Under the pieces are notes generated by a model that saw only the letters and a list, made by a program, of their open reading frames with translations, had not been told where the DNA came from and did not search any database. Below are positions 48,738 through 61,776 of a stretch of DNA of 64,000 nucleotides, piece by piece. The translations under genes were made by a program, and so were the position numbers. Position 1 is the stretch's first letter. Every line of letters starts with the position of its first letter. Location: the NCBI GenBank assembly GCA_017562135.1, contig QEYB01001179.1:283001-347000 (forward strand), in the 5' to 3' direction. This stretch comes from Dipylidium caninum. Taxonomy: Eukaryota > Platyhelminthes > Cestoda > Cyclophyllidea > Dipylidiidae.

Positions 48738-51367
48738 ATGCAACCGATCATTGGATACCTCGATGGTGCCGATATCGGCGTTATTGTGGCTTATTTCGTC
48801 ATCATATTCGCCGTCGGGATTTGGGTAAATATAGGAACAACTTTTAAACTAGCGCACTGATACATTTAGTCGTCACTACGAAACCGCGGTTCTGTCGGTG
48901 GTTACTTCTTGGCGGGTCGGTCCATGTCTTGGCTTCCGGTCGGAGCTTCCCTATTCGCCAGCAACATCGGATCAGGACACTTCATCGGTCTCGCGGGCTC
49001 TGGTGCTGCTGCCGGAATCGCCAAAGCCGTTTTTGAGTTCAATGCCTCCTTCACATTATGCTTTTTGGGCTGGCTCTTCTTGCCAGTTTACATTGCCTCT
49101 GGAGTAATATCCTAATTGCATAAATTAACATGCTTCACTAGATCCTAACAATGCCCGAATACCTGCGAAATAGATTTGGCGGCCAACGTATTCGCGTATA
49201 CTTGGCAGTTATTGCTCTACTGCTCTACATCTTCACAAAAATCTCAGCCGATTTGTATGCTGGTGCTGTTTTTATTCAACAAGCCATGGAAATTTCCATC
49301 TATCCCTCTGCCCTCATCCTGCTTGTTGTATCTGCCCTTTTCACGATTATGGGTGGGTTTTCGTATGCTTGTACCCACCACCTGTTTTTGCTAACACCCT
49401 CATTTAATTCTATTTTTCGTCCTCCAGGTGGTTTAACAGCCGTTATATGGACTGATTTCGCACAAGTCGTGATTATGTTGGCTGGTGCATTGTATCTCTC
49501 AATCCGAGGTAAGATTTCATCATCTGGGTCCTCCTCTTTCCTTTTTAATACACAAGAGGAAATGACCCTTTTCGTTGTCACTTTTAGGGTTCCAGGTGAC
49601 TGGTGGTTTTGATAACATGGTCATTAATTACTTCAATGCCATTCCAAATACGACTAGAGCTTACAGAAGTACTAGCTTCACGCCTGTGGTGAACATTACA
49701 TCGTACAACCCGGATCTCTACGGTACCGATACTGATCGTAATCAAGTCCTTTTGGCGCAATCACCACCGAACCAGCCCGCTGGAATCTACGCTGAATGTA
49801 GTATTCCTCCGGAGGATGCTATGAACTTTTTCAGATCTGTCAACAGCACTGAATTGCCCTGGATTGGTGCCATCTTCGGTCTAACTGTCAATGCCACCTG
49901 GTACTGGTGCACTGATCAAGTCATTGTTCAGCGTTGCCTCGCCGCCAAGAATATGATTCATGCCAAGGCTGGTATTGTTCTCGCTATTTTCATCAAAATG
50001 ATGCCTCTCTGGATCATGATTATCCCTGGGATGGTTGCTCGCGTCCTCTTTGCTGGTAGGGCTCCATTTTGGCAGAATGATACCTAAACTTACCGGAGTC
50101 CTAACCACTATGTTCAACAAAATCGTGTTTTTTGTTTTGCAGACACTGTAGCTTGTGGAGATGCCGAGGCATGCGTTAAGATTTGCGGGAAGGTGGCTGG
50201 ATGCACCGACATTGCCTATCCGTCGCTGGTGTTGAATCTCTTGCCGTCTGGAGCCCGAGGTCTCATGCTCTCTGTCATGATGGCCTCATTGGTATCTAGT
50301 CTGACGTCTATATTCAACTCCTCTTCCACCATCTTCTCGATGGATATTTGGAAGCTTATTCGTCCTCGTTGCAAGGATGCCGAACTCATGATTGTCGGTC
50401 GGTGAGTTGTCGAGCAGTTTGCGCCCTCTTTGTTAGCTCTGAGCCAGGCTTTCCTAATCGTCAACACTCTCGCCTAGTGTGGTGGTCGTGATCCTAGTTG
50501 GTATCAGTTTGGCCTGGATTCCGATTGTCCAGCTGAGCGACCAACTCTTCGATTACATTCAATCTGTCACCGGTTACCTGGCACCGCCTATCTGCGCTGC
50601 CTACGTCTTTGGTATTTTCTGGTACAGGACCAATGAGATCGTAAGTGTCTCATCGTCTCGTAGGACATTCTACTCTCAATTCTCTTACCCCTTTACCTCC
50701 TCCCTCCTCATCTCTGGTGATTTCAGGGAGTCTTCTGTGCCCTTATCATCGGCCTCATCATCGGTGTGATTAGATTCGCGTGGGAGATCTCCTATGGTGT
50801 CTCGCCCTGCGGTCAGGTGAACCCCAATCCGCCCTACTTCCTTGTGACAATGCACTACCTGCACTTCTCCATCCTTCTCTTCGGCATATCAGCGGTGATC
50901 ATCGTTGTGGCGTCCCTCGTCACACCGCCACTTCCGCCTAAATTCGTAAGGCCTCTGGGCAGTCTGAGATCTTCTCCCACACCGATCTTCTTCTTCCTCT
51001 CACCTCTTCTCGTCCTTAGACTCGACGACTCATTTTTGCTGACCGACACGCCGCTTTCGATCCCGAATTGGACGCGCCCAAGTTGACAATTGTGAGTGAG
51101 GAAGAGAAGGAGGAGTGGGTGGCCGAAGGGGAGGCCAACAAGCCAACTCTGTCGTGTTGTAAGAAGACCATCAATTGGTTCTGCGGTGTGGAGTCCATGC
51201 AGGACCGACGTGAACCGGTGTACACCGAAGCGGAGGCGGAGGAGTTGATAGAATTGAAGAAACGGGAGATGAGTATTGAGGAGGATCCCAAACAGAGAAT
51301 CATTGTCAACGCTGTCGCCTGTGTCGCCGTCGTAGTCACTGTCTTCTTCTGGGGCTTCTTTGCGTAA
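48738..51367 (+). CDS. SGLT-type sodium/sugar cotransporter (SLC5 family)
   Basis: Plasma-membrane sodium-coupled cotransporter of the SLC5 glucose subgroup (SLC5A1/A2/A4/A9/A10/A11-like), likely for sugar uptake. Nine exons: 48738..48824, 48870..49103, 49142..49352, 49428..49508, 49588..50055, 50143..50401, 50478..50640, 50727..50945, 51020..51367; 689 aa, normal for the family, with all phases consistent. Family motifs: [127 protein letters not shown]. The Gln in FDYIQ corresponds to the sugar-contacting Gln of human SGLT1. The C-terminus ends with a last membrane helix ([11 protein letters not shown]). Introns are 38-87 nt. Start: the ATG at 48738 opens a hydrophobic first helix. The sugar specificity cannot be decided from sequence alone. 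Confidence 0.93.
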
Positions 51368-51408
51368 ACATACGCACAAAGACATTGCCATGTCATCTTT
51401 TTTTTCCA

Positions 51409-51414
51409 AATAAA
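51409..51414 (+). promoter_or_regulatory. Polyadenylation signal of the SLC5 gene
   Basis: Canonical AATAAA 42 nt after the SLC5 stop codon, preceded by a T-rich run. It implies a very short 3' UTR. Confidence 0.6.
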
Positions 51415-54400
51415 CGCTTTCTTCCTCTCCGCCTTCGCCTAGTTCCTCGAACAGTTGCTCGGCTTCCTCTCAGGCGAGTGGAAAGGCAAGAGGATGGAGT
51501 ATTCTGTGATGCCTTCACTTCTGCTCAACCGCTTCTCTCTGCCTCCACGGCTGTCAGACTGCGGCAGGGGACAAAACTACCTCCGCGTGTGTGGAGATTG
51601 TTCTTTTTGCTCCCTTTATTTCGATCCATTCTCTGTTTAAGCGGCGCATATCCAACGCTCCGGGTGAGGCGATGCTGGGGATTTCGAACGCTTTGTGGCA
51701 CAGAAGTAGAACCCACAGTCGGGGTGGATAGTCTACTGAGAGCAGCGTTAATTTGACAGGTGGTTGGCCAATCAGAGAGAGGAAACAATCAGTCTACCAC
51801 CGAAGTGAAGAATAAAGGGGTAATCGGAAAAAGAGACAGCCTGTTTTTGCATGTATTGGAGGAGGGGCGGCGAGGGCGCGTCGGACAGCCAGACTGCGGT
51901 GTCCACTCTCACCACTGTGGAAGGCTGAGGGTGGCGACAGAGTTGGCGGAAAAGACGGCAGGGATTAATTTGTTGGGGGTGGAGGTGGAGGAGGAGGAGG
52001 CAGAGGAGGGCGTGAAACGCAGAGATGTGATTGGTTGGAATTGTGAGCCAGTGTGGTGCGGTTGTTGGTGTTGGTGTTGGTGGGTCACAGTCAGAGGAGC
52101 AGTCGCTGAACTGATGTTGCACGCAGTGACCTGCGTCACAAAAGTCCCACAGCCTCCCCTGATCCGCAATGGGTTCCGAAGGCGAGGTCACTTGGAGGAG
52201 TTTACCTGCCGTAAACCCCCCACATCAATTGTGCCTCCTCTGGGGCTGCCGGAATGAAACGCCTCCCAGCCTCTAAACAATTAACCATCTGAATGTTTTT
52301 ATGATTAATTGATGCACTGTCCTTTTTTAAAATTTCCTTTATTTTCCCCAATCCCATGTACTACCTTCGATTCCCCCCAACCGGAGCCGGTCTGTCCGCC
52401 TGCCCCTCGATATCAGGTGAAGCGAAAAATTGCTCCCAAATTGTTCTTTTTTCCAATCCACATACTCCTCATATATAGCATTTATCTACGTAACTCTTCT
52501 CCTCTGAATGCCATTGTGTGTTTGGCACCGGATGCCAGGTGGGGCCAGTTAGCACACCGCACAGACGCCGTCGTAAAGAGTCTACTCCAAATGGTTCAGC
52601 GGAATCCATTAAACCTCGGATTTTGGTGCGCCATCTTCCAGCCACGAGGGCGCTACCGATGTTGATAACCTGGCTGTCTCCTGTGGCACATTCTTTTGTG
52701 TTATATGAAGACTCCGGCATGTGAGACCGCGTTTCTCGGCGCCTGTGACGAACGCAGTGGCGGGGAATTGGGGTAGGAGGGTGATTGCGTCAAGCAGTGG
52801 ACACACCCATTTGACACGCGACTCACCCCATTCATGAGCACACGCAAAAATTTTTGTTTGACAGGCAAATCAACGAGTTGATGAAGTATGTGACGCGAAA
52901 TAGTTGCATTCGTGATAATTATACGTCGTTTCCTTCTAGTAAATAATACAAACTGGCGATCTTCAGCTCATAGGAAGTTATGTACCTTCTGAAATGAATT
53001 GTCTCGAAAACTGCATTTATGTTGAGCGGTATTAGGATGTTGCTCCAGCAAATTAAATAATTGGTTGGTTAAATTTGTGTCCCAATGAAAAGACCATTCC
53101 TACTAACTGTCCAGTATGCACTCTATAAATTCTTCTAAGATTTATAACCCAATTTCCTACCTGCCTCCTAATTGACAAAAATTATACCTGACAGTTTTGT
53201 AATTTCACTTCCAGAAGATGTCCCTTACCCCTTTCAAAGTGAAATCTAATTCTCTGGATTTTTATTCTTTGGTTGGAGGTTCCCTTTATTCCAAGTAGAA
53301 CTGCACGTGGCTCGCCAAGTTAACACTTAACCTGATGGCTGGCGATAATGAAATTAAAATGCTTCGTGCGAATTGTGCAGTTGATGGAGCTTCAGAAATA
53401 TAACTTGGTGTCATACTCTCGTACAAAAAATCTAATCTGGAATGACATAACTTTTGCGCTTCCAACAAATACGTGATTGAATGAATTTTATTAAGTTTGT
53501 TCTCTGTTCCCGCCCGCTACTCTGAATATTGTGGGCACACAATATGGTACAAATACTTCCAATTATGCCAAGCGAACTGAATAAATAAAAAAGCATTGAT
53601 TTGTCTGTGTGTTCTTGTGTTTAAAAGTTCATAGCTAAATTAATTTGCGAAGTTCGGCAAGAAAATGAAATACGTACTGCTGGTAACAGTAAAAGCCGTT
53701 TGCCAAAAGAGTTAAGAGTCTATTTAGCAGGAGTTTAATAAAATGGTAGGAGAGGACACTTTATAAGCATTCAAAGGAGAAGCCACATTTGGGGGGTTTT
53801 TCGACGAACTATTCACCCCTGGCAATTTCATCATCGCCATGTCACTGTGCCTCGTTTGATCCGCCTTACAAAATTTCCACCTGCTTCAATGGTATTCCTG
53901 AAGATAATCCGTGAATTTCCGCTTTTTGTGTTATGCTGAAGTGGTCTATCATCACTGTTCACATAGTCTATTCTGCAGTACTTGAAGTTTGACTGGTCTT
54001 GTCACACACTTATTGTGTTGGCTTGCGCCTTTTTCAAAATTTTACCTCATGCTTGGTTCAAAACCAAAGGTTTTATTGCCTTTACTATAGTATCTCGGCC
54101 ACCGAGTGCATCGGTAAAGCCCCAGAGGTGTCTCAATGCAGATTATAAGTGTAACAGAAGAACCGATTGCTCTTATGGTGAGTACTTTTGAAAGTATGAC
54201 TGTGATTGCGTAGAGAAAAGTCAGAATGTTGTTGGCCACACCCTAGACGCTGCGGGAGTAATTCAGACCGTCACACCCTGCGTTTGTATCGCGGAGAGCA
54301 TTTCCACTGCGTCAGCGAAATCGTTGCTGATGACGAGGGATTTTTCCCGATTCGTAATATTGAATGTTCTTATGCTTAGTGGATTTATTGTCTACTTTCC

Positions 54401-55940
54401 TTTTACCCAACATGGGAATTACCTCCCTCCACAAAAAGGGGAAACTCCTATGGGCGACGACGTGGAAATATACTTCCTCGCACAAAAAATACGAATAAAA
54501 TCAGATGCACCCATGAAAATTGTAAATAAGAGTAGTTTATTACTCAGAAAATAACCGTTTTAAGCAAAAAGGTCCCTTAGAAATTGACTTGTTTCAGTGT
54601 TTCAACTTCTGGGCACAGGAAATCATGCTTTCGTAATTAATCAATCATTTATTACTATTATATCGTTGTCTGAAATTAATAAGTCCAAGTAAAAACACTC
54701 ACAATTTAACATTCTATTATGTCTCTTAATCGTGTTCGGCGACTGCAATGCTTTAACCCATTTATGACCTTTCAGAAACTGTTAGCCTTAATAGCAATAA
54801 TATATTGTCATGTCCAGAAGTTATGCCGGATTTCTCCGCAGGTTTGTGAAATTAAGCACATTCTAAGTGGATTTTTTCATTTCGACTTAACCGTTCATGT
54901 GGAAAATCCGAGCCATTCTCTTTGACATTGGCTTCTAATTCAAAAAGGGGTGTGGGGAACCACATGATGCTGTGACGACACTGCTAATTAGTACTTATGG
55001 TGGGTGCACAATAGCGAGGTTTTGCACGAGGCGAAAAAATTGTGTGATACATAAAGGCCATCAAGGCATAACCAACCATTTCTTGAGATTGCGTGTGCTG
55101 TCTTTTTAAAATATCTGTCATTTCTCACGCATCAATTCGCTGATTGCTTCGAGATGCTGTAATGATCCTTGCTTTAATCGGTTAGGACTTAATGACTAAC
55201 GTGTATACAAATACGTGATAATCAATGCGTCGTGTGAATGGCACACAACATTTGAAAACTGAGCATATAACGCTTCCCACTGAACTGAAGCGATAATTAT
55301 TGCAGGCTGGCTCAAAGGCCAACTTCATCTCAGGCTAAGTATGGGATATCAGAATCTCAAAAATGTTAACAAATGTTTGAATCACATAAAAATTTGCGAG
55401 TGGAAACATTTCCACAAAAGGTCCGTGACGTAATGATGAGCATACAATTAAGATTATAGAAATGTATTATCTTTAAGGCCTACAACGAATCTCCAATAAT
55501 GACAGCCAGGTCGTTTCGTAATGCCAACCCTTTGGTGAGTGCTGGATTGACGATAAAAACGCTATGGTTGTCCACTAATGGAACGAGAAGTATATAAGGC
55601 CTTTTATTTATACAACCTCTTTGTCAGGAGGTATGCCTCTAGTTATAGCGTAATTCACTTAAATCGTGAGTTTTGCTGCGAGGCAACAAAATTTGTTTAA
55701 ATACGCGTTTTCGATATCAGCCGTTCATGTTTAGTGGGTTCTCTCATAGCCCCAGGCGCCGACGCATATCGGGATATGGCGGTCATCATTCATTGATTCT
55801 GAATTAGTTTATTTCCCCATGATAAATAAATTTTACTTCGTAAAATAGCAAAATTTCAGTGTAATCGCCGAGGTGACCGGTTTGTATCAAAATTACCACA
55901 ATGCTTGGTACGCTATGCCAGTGATGGCTGCCTATTGTAG
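51415..55940. other. Intergenic region and missing 5' part of the RGS gene
   Basis: The first kilobase is GC-richer with several chance open frames; 52.8-55.9 kb is AT-rich. The first exon(s) of the R7 RGS gene, with the start codon and promoter, must lie in the right part, but no N-terminal exon could be singled out. No mobile element or RNA gene was recognised. Confidence 0.45.
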
Positions 55941-58931
55941 AATTACGCGACTCTCCAAATGAGTTTCTGTGGCGGCGTTTGGAAGCACTTGTCGAGTGCA
56001 TGGTTTCAGAATCTCAAGGTATCCCTATACGGAATGTGAAAAACTTTATGTCCGTGATTCCTAGTGTCTTCTCAGGTGAGCATGATTATCTGTCATATCC
56101 ATTCATGGACCATGCCAAAACCTATCTGTTGCCATTATGTAATTGATCTAACACCCACTCTTTTAATTATTCGACTGATCGCGCGTTAGCATCGCATTTT
56201 ATTCTTTGTTCATTTTGCCTCCGTGAATTTTTACGCTGTCAACTGTTAACAACTGTACATACACACATAATTTTGTTTACCTGCTACTTGTACTCATTGT
56301 CCGAGCTTGAAGTTCCGTTTCAACACAGTTTTGTCTACCAATATTAACGCCCTTATTTATTAATACATAAACTTGTTATATTTAGAGGAATGGATGACGT
56401 AGTTCATAATTTTCTTACACCCTGTACACCTATAGGTAGTGACATCGTGCTTTGGTTCATGGTACATGCCGGAGCTGACGATGTAGCCGAGGCCGTACAT
56501 CTGGCTAGTCGCATCGCTGCCATGGGCTATCTCTTTCCCATTGACGACCATGCTATGACGGTGAAGAACGATAGCCACACCTATTATCGGTTTCAGACAC
56601 CCTGTCTCTATCCTTCACGCTGCCCGGAGGCCGACACTGTCGATTACGCGGTTTACTTATGTAAGCGAACAATGCAGAACAAGCATCGTCTTGAATTGGC
56701 CGACTTTGAAGCTGAGCGATTGGCTAGTTTACAGAGTCTTTACTACCACAAATGGGAATTTATCTACATGCAGGTGAGTACGTGTGACATTCCGTCCAGT
56801 TGCTTACTCTCCCGTCTCTGTACGCCGTATCCTACGTGTGTTATGAGCCATCAATACTATTTTCTCCACATAAATCGGGATTTTGAAGTCCACTGCCTAA
56901 GGACAAAGTTAGTGAGAGATAAGGTGAACAGATTGTACATTTTCGATCACCTCAAAAATCAAATGCTACTTTAATTATGCTCACTGGAAATGAGTTTGTC
57001 TAAATCTTATCAGATTATCATTTTCTGACATCTTCTACTGACAATTTTCTAAGTCATTCGAATTCATTGTATTCCCCTACGTCTTCCATATTGTAGCCTT
57101 TCTATCTAGACTTTTTATTCGCCAGGCCGAAGCCGAGATGAAAGTGGACAAGAAACGCGATAAACTCGAACGTGTGGTGTTAGAGTCTCAAGAGGCGGCT
57201 TTCTGGGACGTCCACCGTCCCGCGCCTGGTTGTGTCAACACCACGGAGGTAGATATGCGAAAACTTTGCCGCGCCAAACGGCCGAAAAAGACGGGTCTGG
57301 CTGCCGGTCGACTGCATCCCGTTGCATTTCCCATCCCCGTTGCTAGTGGCAATGCGGGCAACCTCCTTTTTTCTGTTCTTGAGGGTCTTTCACCCGCAGA
57401 GAAAGTCACAAAACTCCGTGCTTCGGCGCACAAGCGAATTAAGGCCTCCAAAGCAATCGAAAACCTACAGGTATCCGTTTTTTACCGTTTATTTTGGTTA
57501 ATCTTATTAATGCCCTTCACAAACGTTTTAAGAATTACTGTGACCAATACTTCGATTTCGACATACTGCTCTGCTGTGCCACCTCTTCCACTTCGTCAGG
57601 CGGTGGTGATGTCGGTGGGAGTGGGGGTGGTGGTGGTGCTGGAAGCGCCTCCAAGGCCTTGACGGCGGCCGGCAGTGTGGATTTCCCCGGTGCTGTTACT
57701 GCCACATCCTCTTCATCATCTGCTCATCACATTCTCTTGCCGCGCAAAACCAGTGTAGGCCTCAATGTCTCCCATGGGGCTGTAGTGAACCTCATCCTCG
57801 GACCTCCCCAGGCTTCTGTAACCTCCGGCGTTAGCGGTAAGCACTTGGCAAATGATTATGTGAGCGTCTTTGAATATGCACGGAGGATTGCCATCTAGGC
57901 ATAACTGAATAATGAAAATAATATGCGTATAATTGACTGGTATGATAACCTGATTAATTAGATTGTAGTCAATTGGCATTGCAGACGGGTCGATGATTTA
58001 TTAGACGTGGACGAACTAGCAATCTATCAGATTAACTGGTGGGAGTATGATTAAAAAATTATTTGGTAGGAGTAAATTCTGTTTATGGTTTGATGTGTTA
58101 ACACTCAGACGATGTACAAATGGATCTCGCTGGCCATGGCAACCCCTGGATTGCCGACAATGTTGGGGCCGCGGCAGAGAACTACTGGGGGTCAACTTTT
58201 GGTATCGGTGCCAGTGGCTCCGGGGGTAGTGTCAAACTCGGCGAACTTTCAATTCCTCGGGTCAAGCGGTGGTCGTTCTCTTTCCAAGAACTCCTTAAGG
58301 ATCCTCTCGGTCGCGCTAAGTTCCAGTGCTGGTTGGAGAAGGAATTCGCCGCGGAAAATCTTATGTTTTGGCAAGAATGTCAGGTAGGCATACTTCGATT
58401 TCCCTTGTCAAGCAGTCACATCTGCTTTAATCATTCTAGGATCTTAAGAGCGCACCATTAAGGGAGCTTCCGCAACGCATTCAGTCAATTTACTTGCAGT
58501 ATCTCTCCTTGACTGCTCCAGAGCCCGTGAATGTTGACAGTAAGGTTCGAGAAGCTGTGTTTCGCCGTCTTGGTGTATTGCGTTTGTTGCCTTCGTTGAA
58601 TGAAGAGTCAAGGGGAATGGAGCCGTTGATGGAAGAGACTATGCTAGAACCTCCGTCTCTCAACACAAACACTTCAATGCCATCTGCAAATAAGGTGGTT
58701 GGTGCGGGTGCGTCGCACGCCGATCGGTATTGCTTTGAGGAGGCAGAGGAGCAGATATTTCAGCTCATGAAGTCGGCGTCGTATTGCCGATTCCTTCGGT
58801 CGGATATCTATCGCGAATTATTTGCTAACTCAACAACTAAGAAGAAGCAATCAAAGAAGCATAGAGTTGCAGTATCCGCCGGTGGTAGTGGCGGTGGTGG
58901 TGGTGGTGCCGTCTTTGTTAACAGTGATTAG
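55941..58931 (+). CDS. RGS7: R7-family regulator of G-protein signalling (DEP-GGL-RGS), 5' incomplete
   Basis: GTPase activator for Galpha(i/o) subunits in the RGS6/7/9/11 family (EGL-10/EAT-16 in nematodes), which pairs with Gbeta5 through its GGL domain. Exons: 55941..56075, 56436..56773, 57126..57470, 57533..57836, 58109..58383, 58440..58931; all phases agree. Order: DEP domain ([44 protein letters not shown]), DEP helical extension ([20 protein letters not shown]), the [17 protein letters not shown] motif, GGL ([17 protein letters not shown]), a Gly/Ser-rich linker, the NPWI motif and the RGS box ([54 protein letters not shown]). Oddities: the linker ([20 protein letters not shown]) is not usual, and the RGS box has an insert of about 45-50 residues before [14 protein letters not shown]. 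The protein ends in a Lys-rich then Gly-rich tail. The first exon(s) were not found. Which of the four vertebrate paralogues it matches is not decidable. Confidence 0.92.
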
Positions 58932-60130
58932 CAGCGTGGAAGAGAGCATCCACAGTTTTAAGTGCAATAACTATCTTGTTGTTGTTTCTTATGGCATTTT
59001 CTTGTTAGCTTTAACCGAGTCGAGAGCATTGAACTCAAGGTTCCCCTAATATTGCTGTTTTCGTTCTCTTCCAGTTGAGAGAAGCAACTGATGAATATGA
59101 TGGGTTGATGCGAGAGCTGATAGTATCAGTTTTCTGCTACGATGAATCCGTTTCTGTGGGCTTGTGCGACGCTTTAACGCCATCAACAAAAGTAGGAAGT
59201 TGACACTACCTTGTGATTAGTTGCAATTCTCTCAGATCATGATTGTTCGCAGTTGGTTAACGTCAACATTGATTGCGAAAGGATTTGGCGAGGTCACCGG
59301 CTTATTGATTCCTCCTCGACCCACGGATGTAAGCATAGTTATTGTCGGAATGCATTGACGGTCGTCATGACTGACGTTTGGTCGCTCGTTTTAATTTCAG
59401 TTTCTTGCAGGTTTGGCAATCAATTTCAGCTGTAATTCCTCTGGAAATGGTTGACTCATTCGTTTATCGATTGTGTGGGTAGTTTCGGTTATGTAAATGT
59501 GGCTGGATGTAGTTGGTGTTTTCGTTGACAGACCTAAGTTACGCAGTAAAAAAAGCAACGGTGGTGTGACAAGTGGTAAATAGTCGTAGGAAGAGATATA
59601 AGAAACCAAAGTTCTATAGTGTTGCTCATATTGTAACCACTACAAAAACCAATAGGACTGACAGGAAATGTTTATTGATTCTGCAGCTGTCGTTCAAGTG
59701 GAAGGCAAAATTGCATGCAGAAGTTCGATGTGCACACATTCACCATGTGCTCAGGTTACGTGTTTTCCTGCTGTGGTTAACCATGCAGTAACTTTGATGA
59801 TGCATTCATTCCTCGTGATCTAATCAACCTATCATAAACTTCTGGTGAGGGTGGAAAAATCTTTTGAGGTGATTAGATTCTGGCGGGCAAAGATCACGAA
59901 GCACAACAGGTCGGAATTGAAATTTGATCTATGAATTAAAGCATCTACATTCTGATACGCTATTCTACATTTGTGAGTCCCGAATATTGTCCGCCTATTT
60001 GGCGAGAATGAAAAACGTAAAAAATATTGCAAAATCTCTATGATTCAAATAGAGGTCATAGAAACGCACAATTGCAAATATTTACATGTGTGACGAATTC
60101 CCAGACAGTTTCCCGTCATTTGTTCTAATT
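58932..60130. other. RGS 3' region and MRPS11 promoter
   Basis: No conserved coding segment. A possible alternative exon follows a ttccag acceptor at 59075 (encoding LREATDEYDGLMREL), but it lies beyond the RGS stop codon and has no support. The right end carries the MRPS11 promoter. Confidence 0.4.
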
Positions 60131-61199
60131 ATGTGGAAAAGTTGCGGCAACATGCAGAGACTCGTAGTCCGTAGTCTTTTCCCCACGAAGGTAAAACATT
60201 TGGTTTATTATATGCTATCGCAAGTGAAGTACGCAAGGTTCTTCACCTATTGTTAGCTAGTATGCGAGCCTTAAGGATATATTCTAAGAAAATTATTGGT
60301 ATTGAATTTTTTAGAAATTGTTTAGCATACCTAATTGTCCACTGTCATTTCGTCTAGTATTTTTGCTATAACAACGTTAAAACTACACTGTAGCACTATT
60401 TATTTAAATTATAACTAGGATTTTAACTTTCCATGGAACCAAACAGTCTGGCTTTTTTCAAGTCTTACACATAATGATGAGAACGAAGCGATATTTGAGC
60501 GGGAATCAGGAGTCTTCCTTCTACCCGCGTTGATATCCTCGCTCCTGAATGTTTTTACGAATACCACCTATCTTCAACTTGAAATTCCTTTTATAGATAT
60601 TGTCGCTTATCCGCAAATCTTGTGGTTCTACTAACACGCCTGCCGTGTCTGCTGCTCCAGATTCTGCAGACCTCGGTAAACAACCGCCCACCGAAAGGGA
60701 GCGCGACCTCTTTGTGTAAGGTTTTTCCTACATCCTTAATACGCCATGTAGTCTCGGACACGAGATTCCACGCGAGAACACTTTGTACAATTTGTATGGT
60801 GACCGAGCATATCATGAATTACCCATAGTTCATGTCACTACCACTCGAAACAACACAAAAATTTCACTTACTGACTGCAATGGACGCAATCTCTGCGATA
60901 CTACATGCGGATGTGAGGGATTTCGCAATGCACGCAAGCAGACCACCGTTGCTGCTCAAACTGTCGGAATTTCCATCGGTTTAAAGGCTCAGAGAATAGG
61001 TATCAGAGACGTACGGGTAAAAATGCGTGGGATTGGCCCTAACCGATTGGTAGGTCGTGGAGCTGCCACCATAAATTTCTTCTTTAGTCTACACTTTCGG
61101 GGAATGACGCTATCTGGATTAAACATTATCTCCTTAACGGATGACACGCCTATCCACTACGGAATGGGGCGAAGACCTAAAAAAGTTCCAAGGAAGTGA
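60131..61199 (+). CDS. MRPS11: Mitochondrial small-subunit ribosomal protein uS11m
   Basis: Structural protein of the mitochondrial 28S small ribosomal subunit (platform). Exons: 60131..60190, 60597..60715, 60752..61199; 208 aa, in frame throughout. Exon 1 encodes a short Arg/Lys-bearing, acid-free peptide (MWKSCGNMQRLVVRSLFPTK) that fits a mitochondrial presequence. The mature core shows uS11 family features: LPIVHVTTTRNNTKISLTD, TTCGCEGFRNARKQTTVAAQ, VKMRGIGPNRL, and the C-terminal ISLTDDTPIHYGMGRRPKK matching the conserved TDxTPxPHxGCRP block. The usual Gly in GLGPGR is Asn here (GIGPNR). Intron 2 is 36 nt. The ATG at 60131 is chosen because it yields the presequence and joins in phase. 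Confidence 0.92.
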
Positions 61200-61240
61200 G
61201 GAAGTTGTAATTGAAAAAGGTGTATATAAACAAATCTTCC

Positions 61241-61776
61241 TCAAATGAACGTAATTGACGGTGGGATATACAAATCGAAATGTTGGGCCACAAATGAGAG
61301 CCAAAAAGTAAGATATTGTGTACTGGAGGGGGGATCTATTTTCGAAATCAAAGATTGCGTTTCACAAGGATGAAGGAAGAAGTATGGAAGCCCAGTAGTT
61401 TGATGTTCTTTTTGGCTGATGATCGACCATAAGTCGTGCTGCTGCTTGGAGTACTTCGAGAAGGTATTCCAAAAGTAATTTATTGGTACTTGGACACCAT
61501 TATAAAAGGAACCACGAAAAAGAAACATAGGGACACTGAATGCTTCGTTGTAGACAGTACGAAATTCTAAACGAGCGGGCTTCGACTCTATTGTGCAATG
61601 GTGGTAGCAAACAAGTTCTGGGTTGTAAGAGGTATCGGGGGCTTCTAGTTTCCATATGTCTGCCGTTTTCGCCTCTTGGAGTTTCCTGTGGATCTGGCGG
61701 ATGGATGAGCCGTAATCGGCCGCTGAGAGGGTCCCTGTTTCCATGGGCCTCTCCAACAGGCGATTTTCCAGCTAGA
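61241..61776 (-). CDS. ATG10: Autophagy E2-like conjugating enzyme ATG10
   Basis: E2-like enzyme that transfers ATG12 to ATG5 in autophagosome formation. The minus-strand frame shows the ATG10 core: ELVCYHHCTIESKPARLEFR, VPMFLFRGSFYNGVQVPINY, SIISQKEHQTTGLPYFFLHP followed by CET, where the Cys of HPC is the catalytic thioester residue, and FWLSFVAQHFDLYIPPS at the C-terminus. The body is intronless. An in-frame TAG precedes position 61776 and doubles as a possible acceptor (cttctag), so either translation starts at the ATG at 61744 (METGTLSAADYG, about 167 aa) or an upstream exon adds an N-terminus; vertebrate ATG10 is about 220 aa, which favours a missing 5' exon. It converges with MRPS11 with only 41 bp between stop codons. 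Confidence 0.85.

Noticed and set aside
59075..59200. Possible alternative last exon of the RGS gene after ttccag
   Set aside because: It lies after an in-frame stop that ends a normal-looking C-terminus, and the peptide has no family match.
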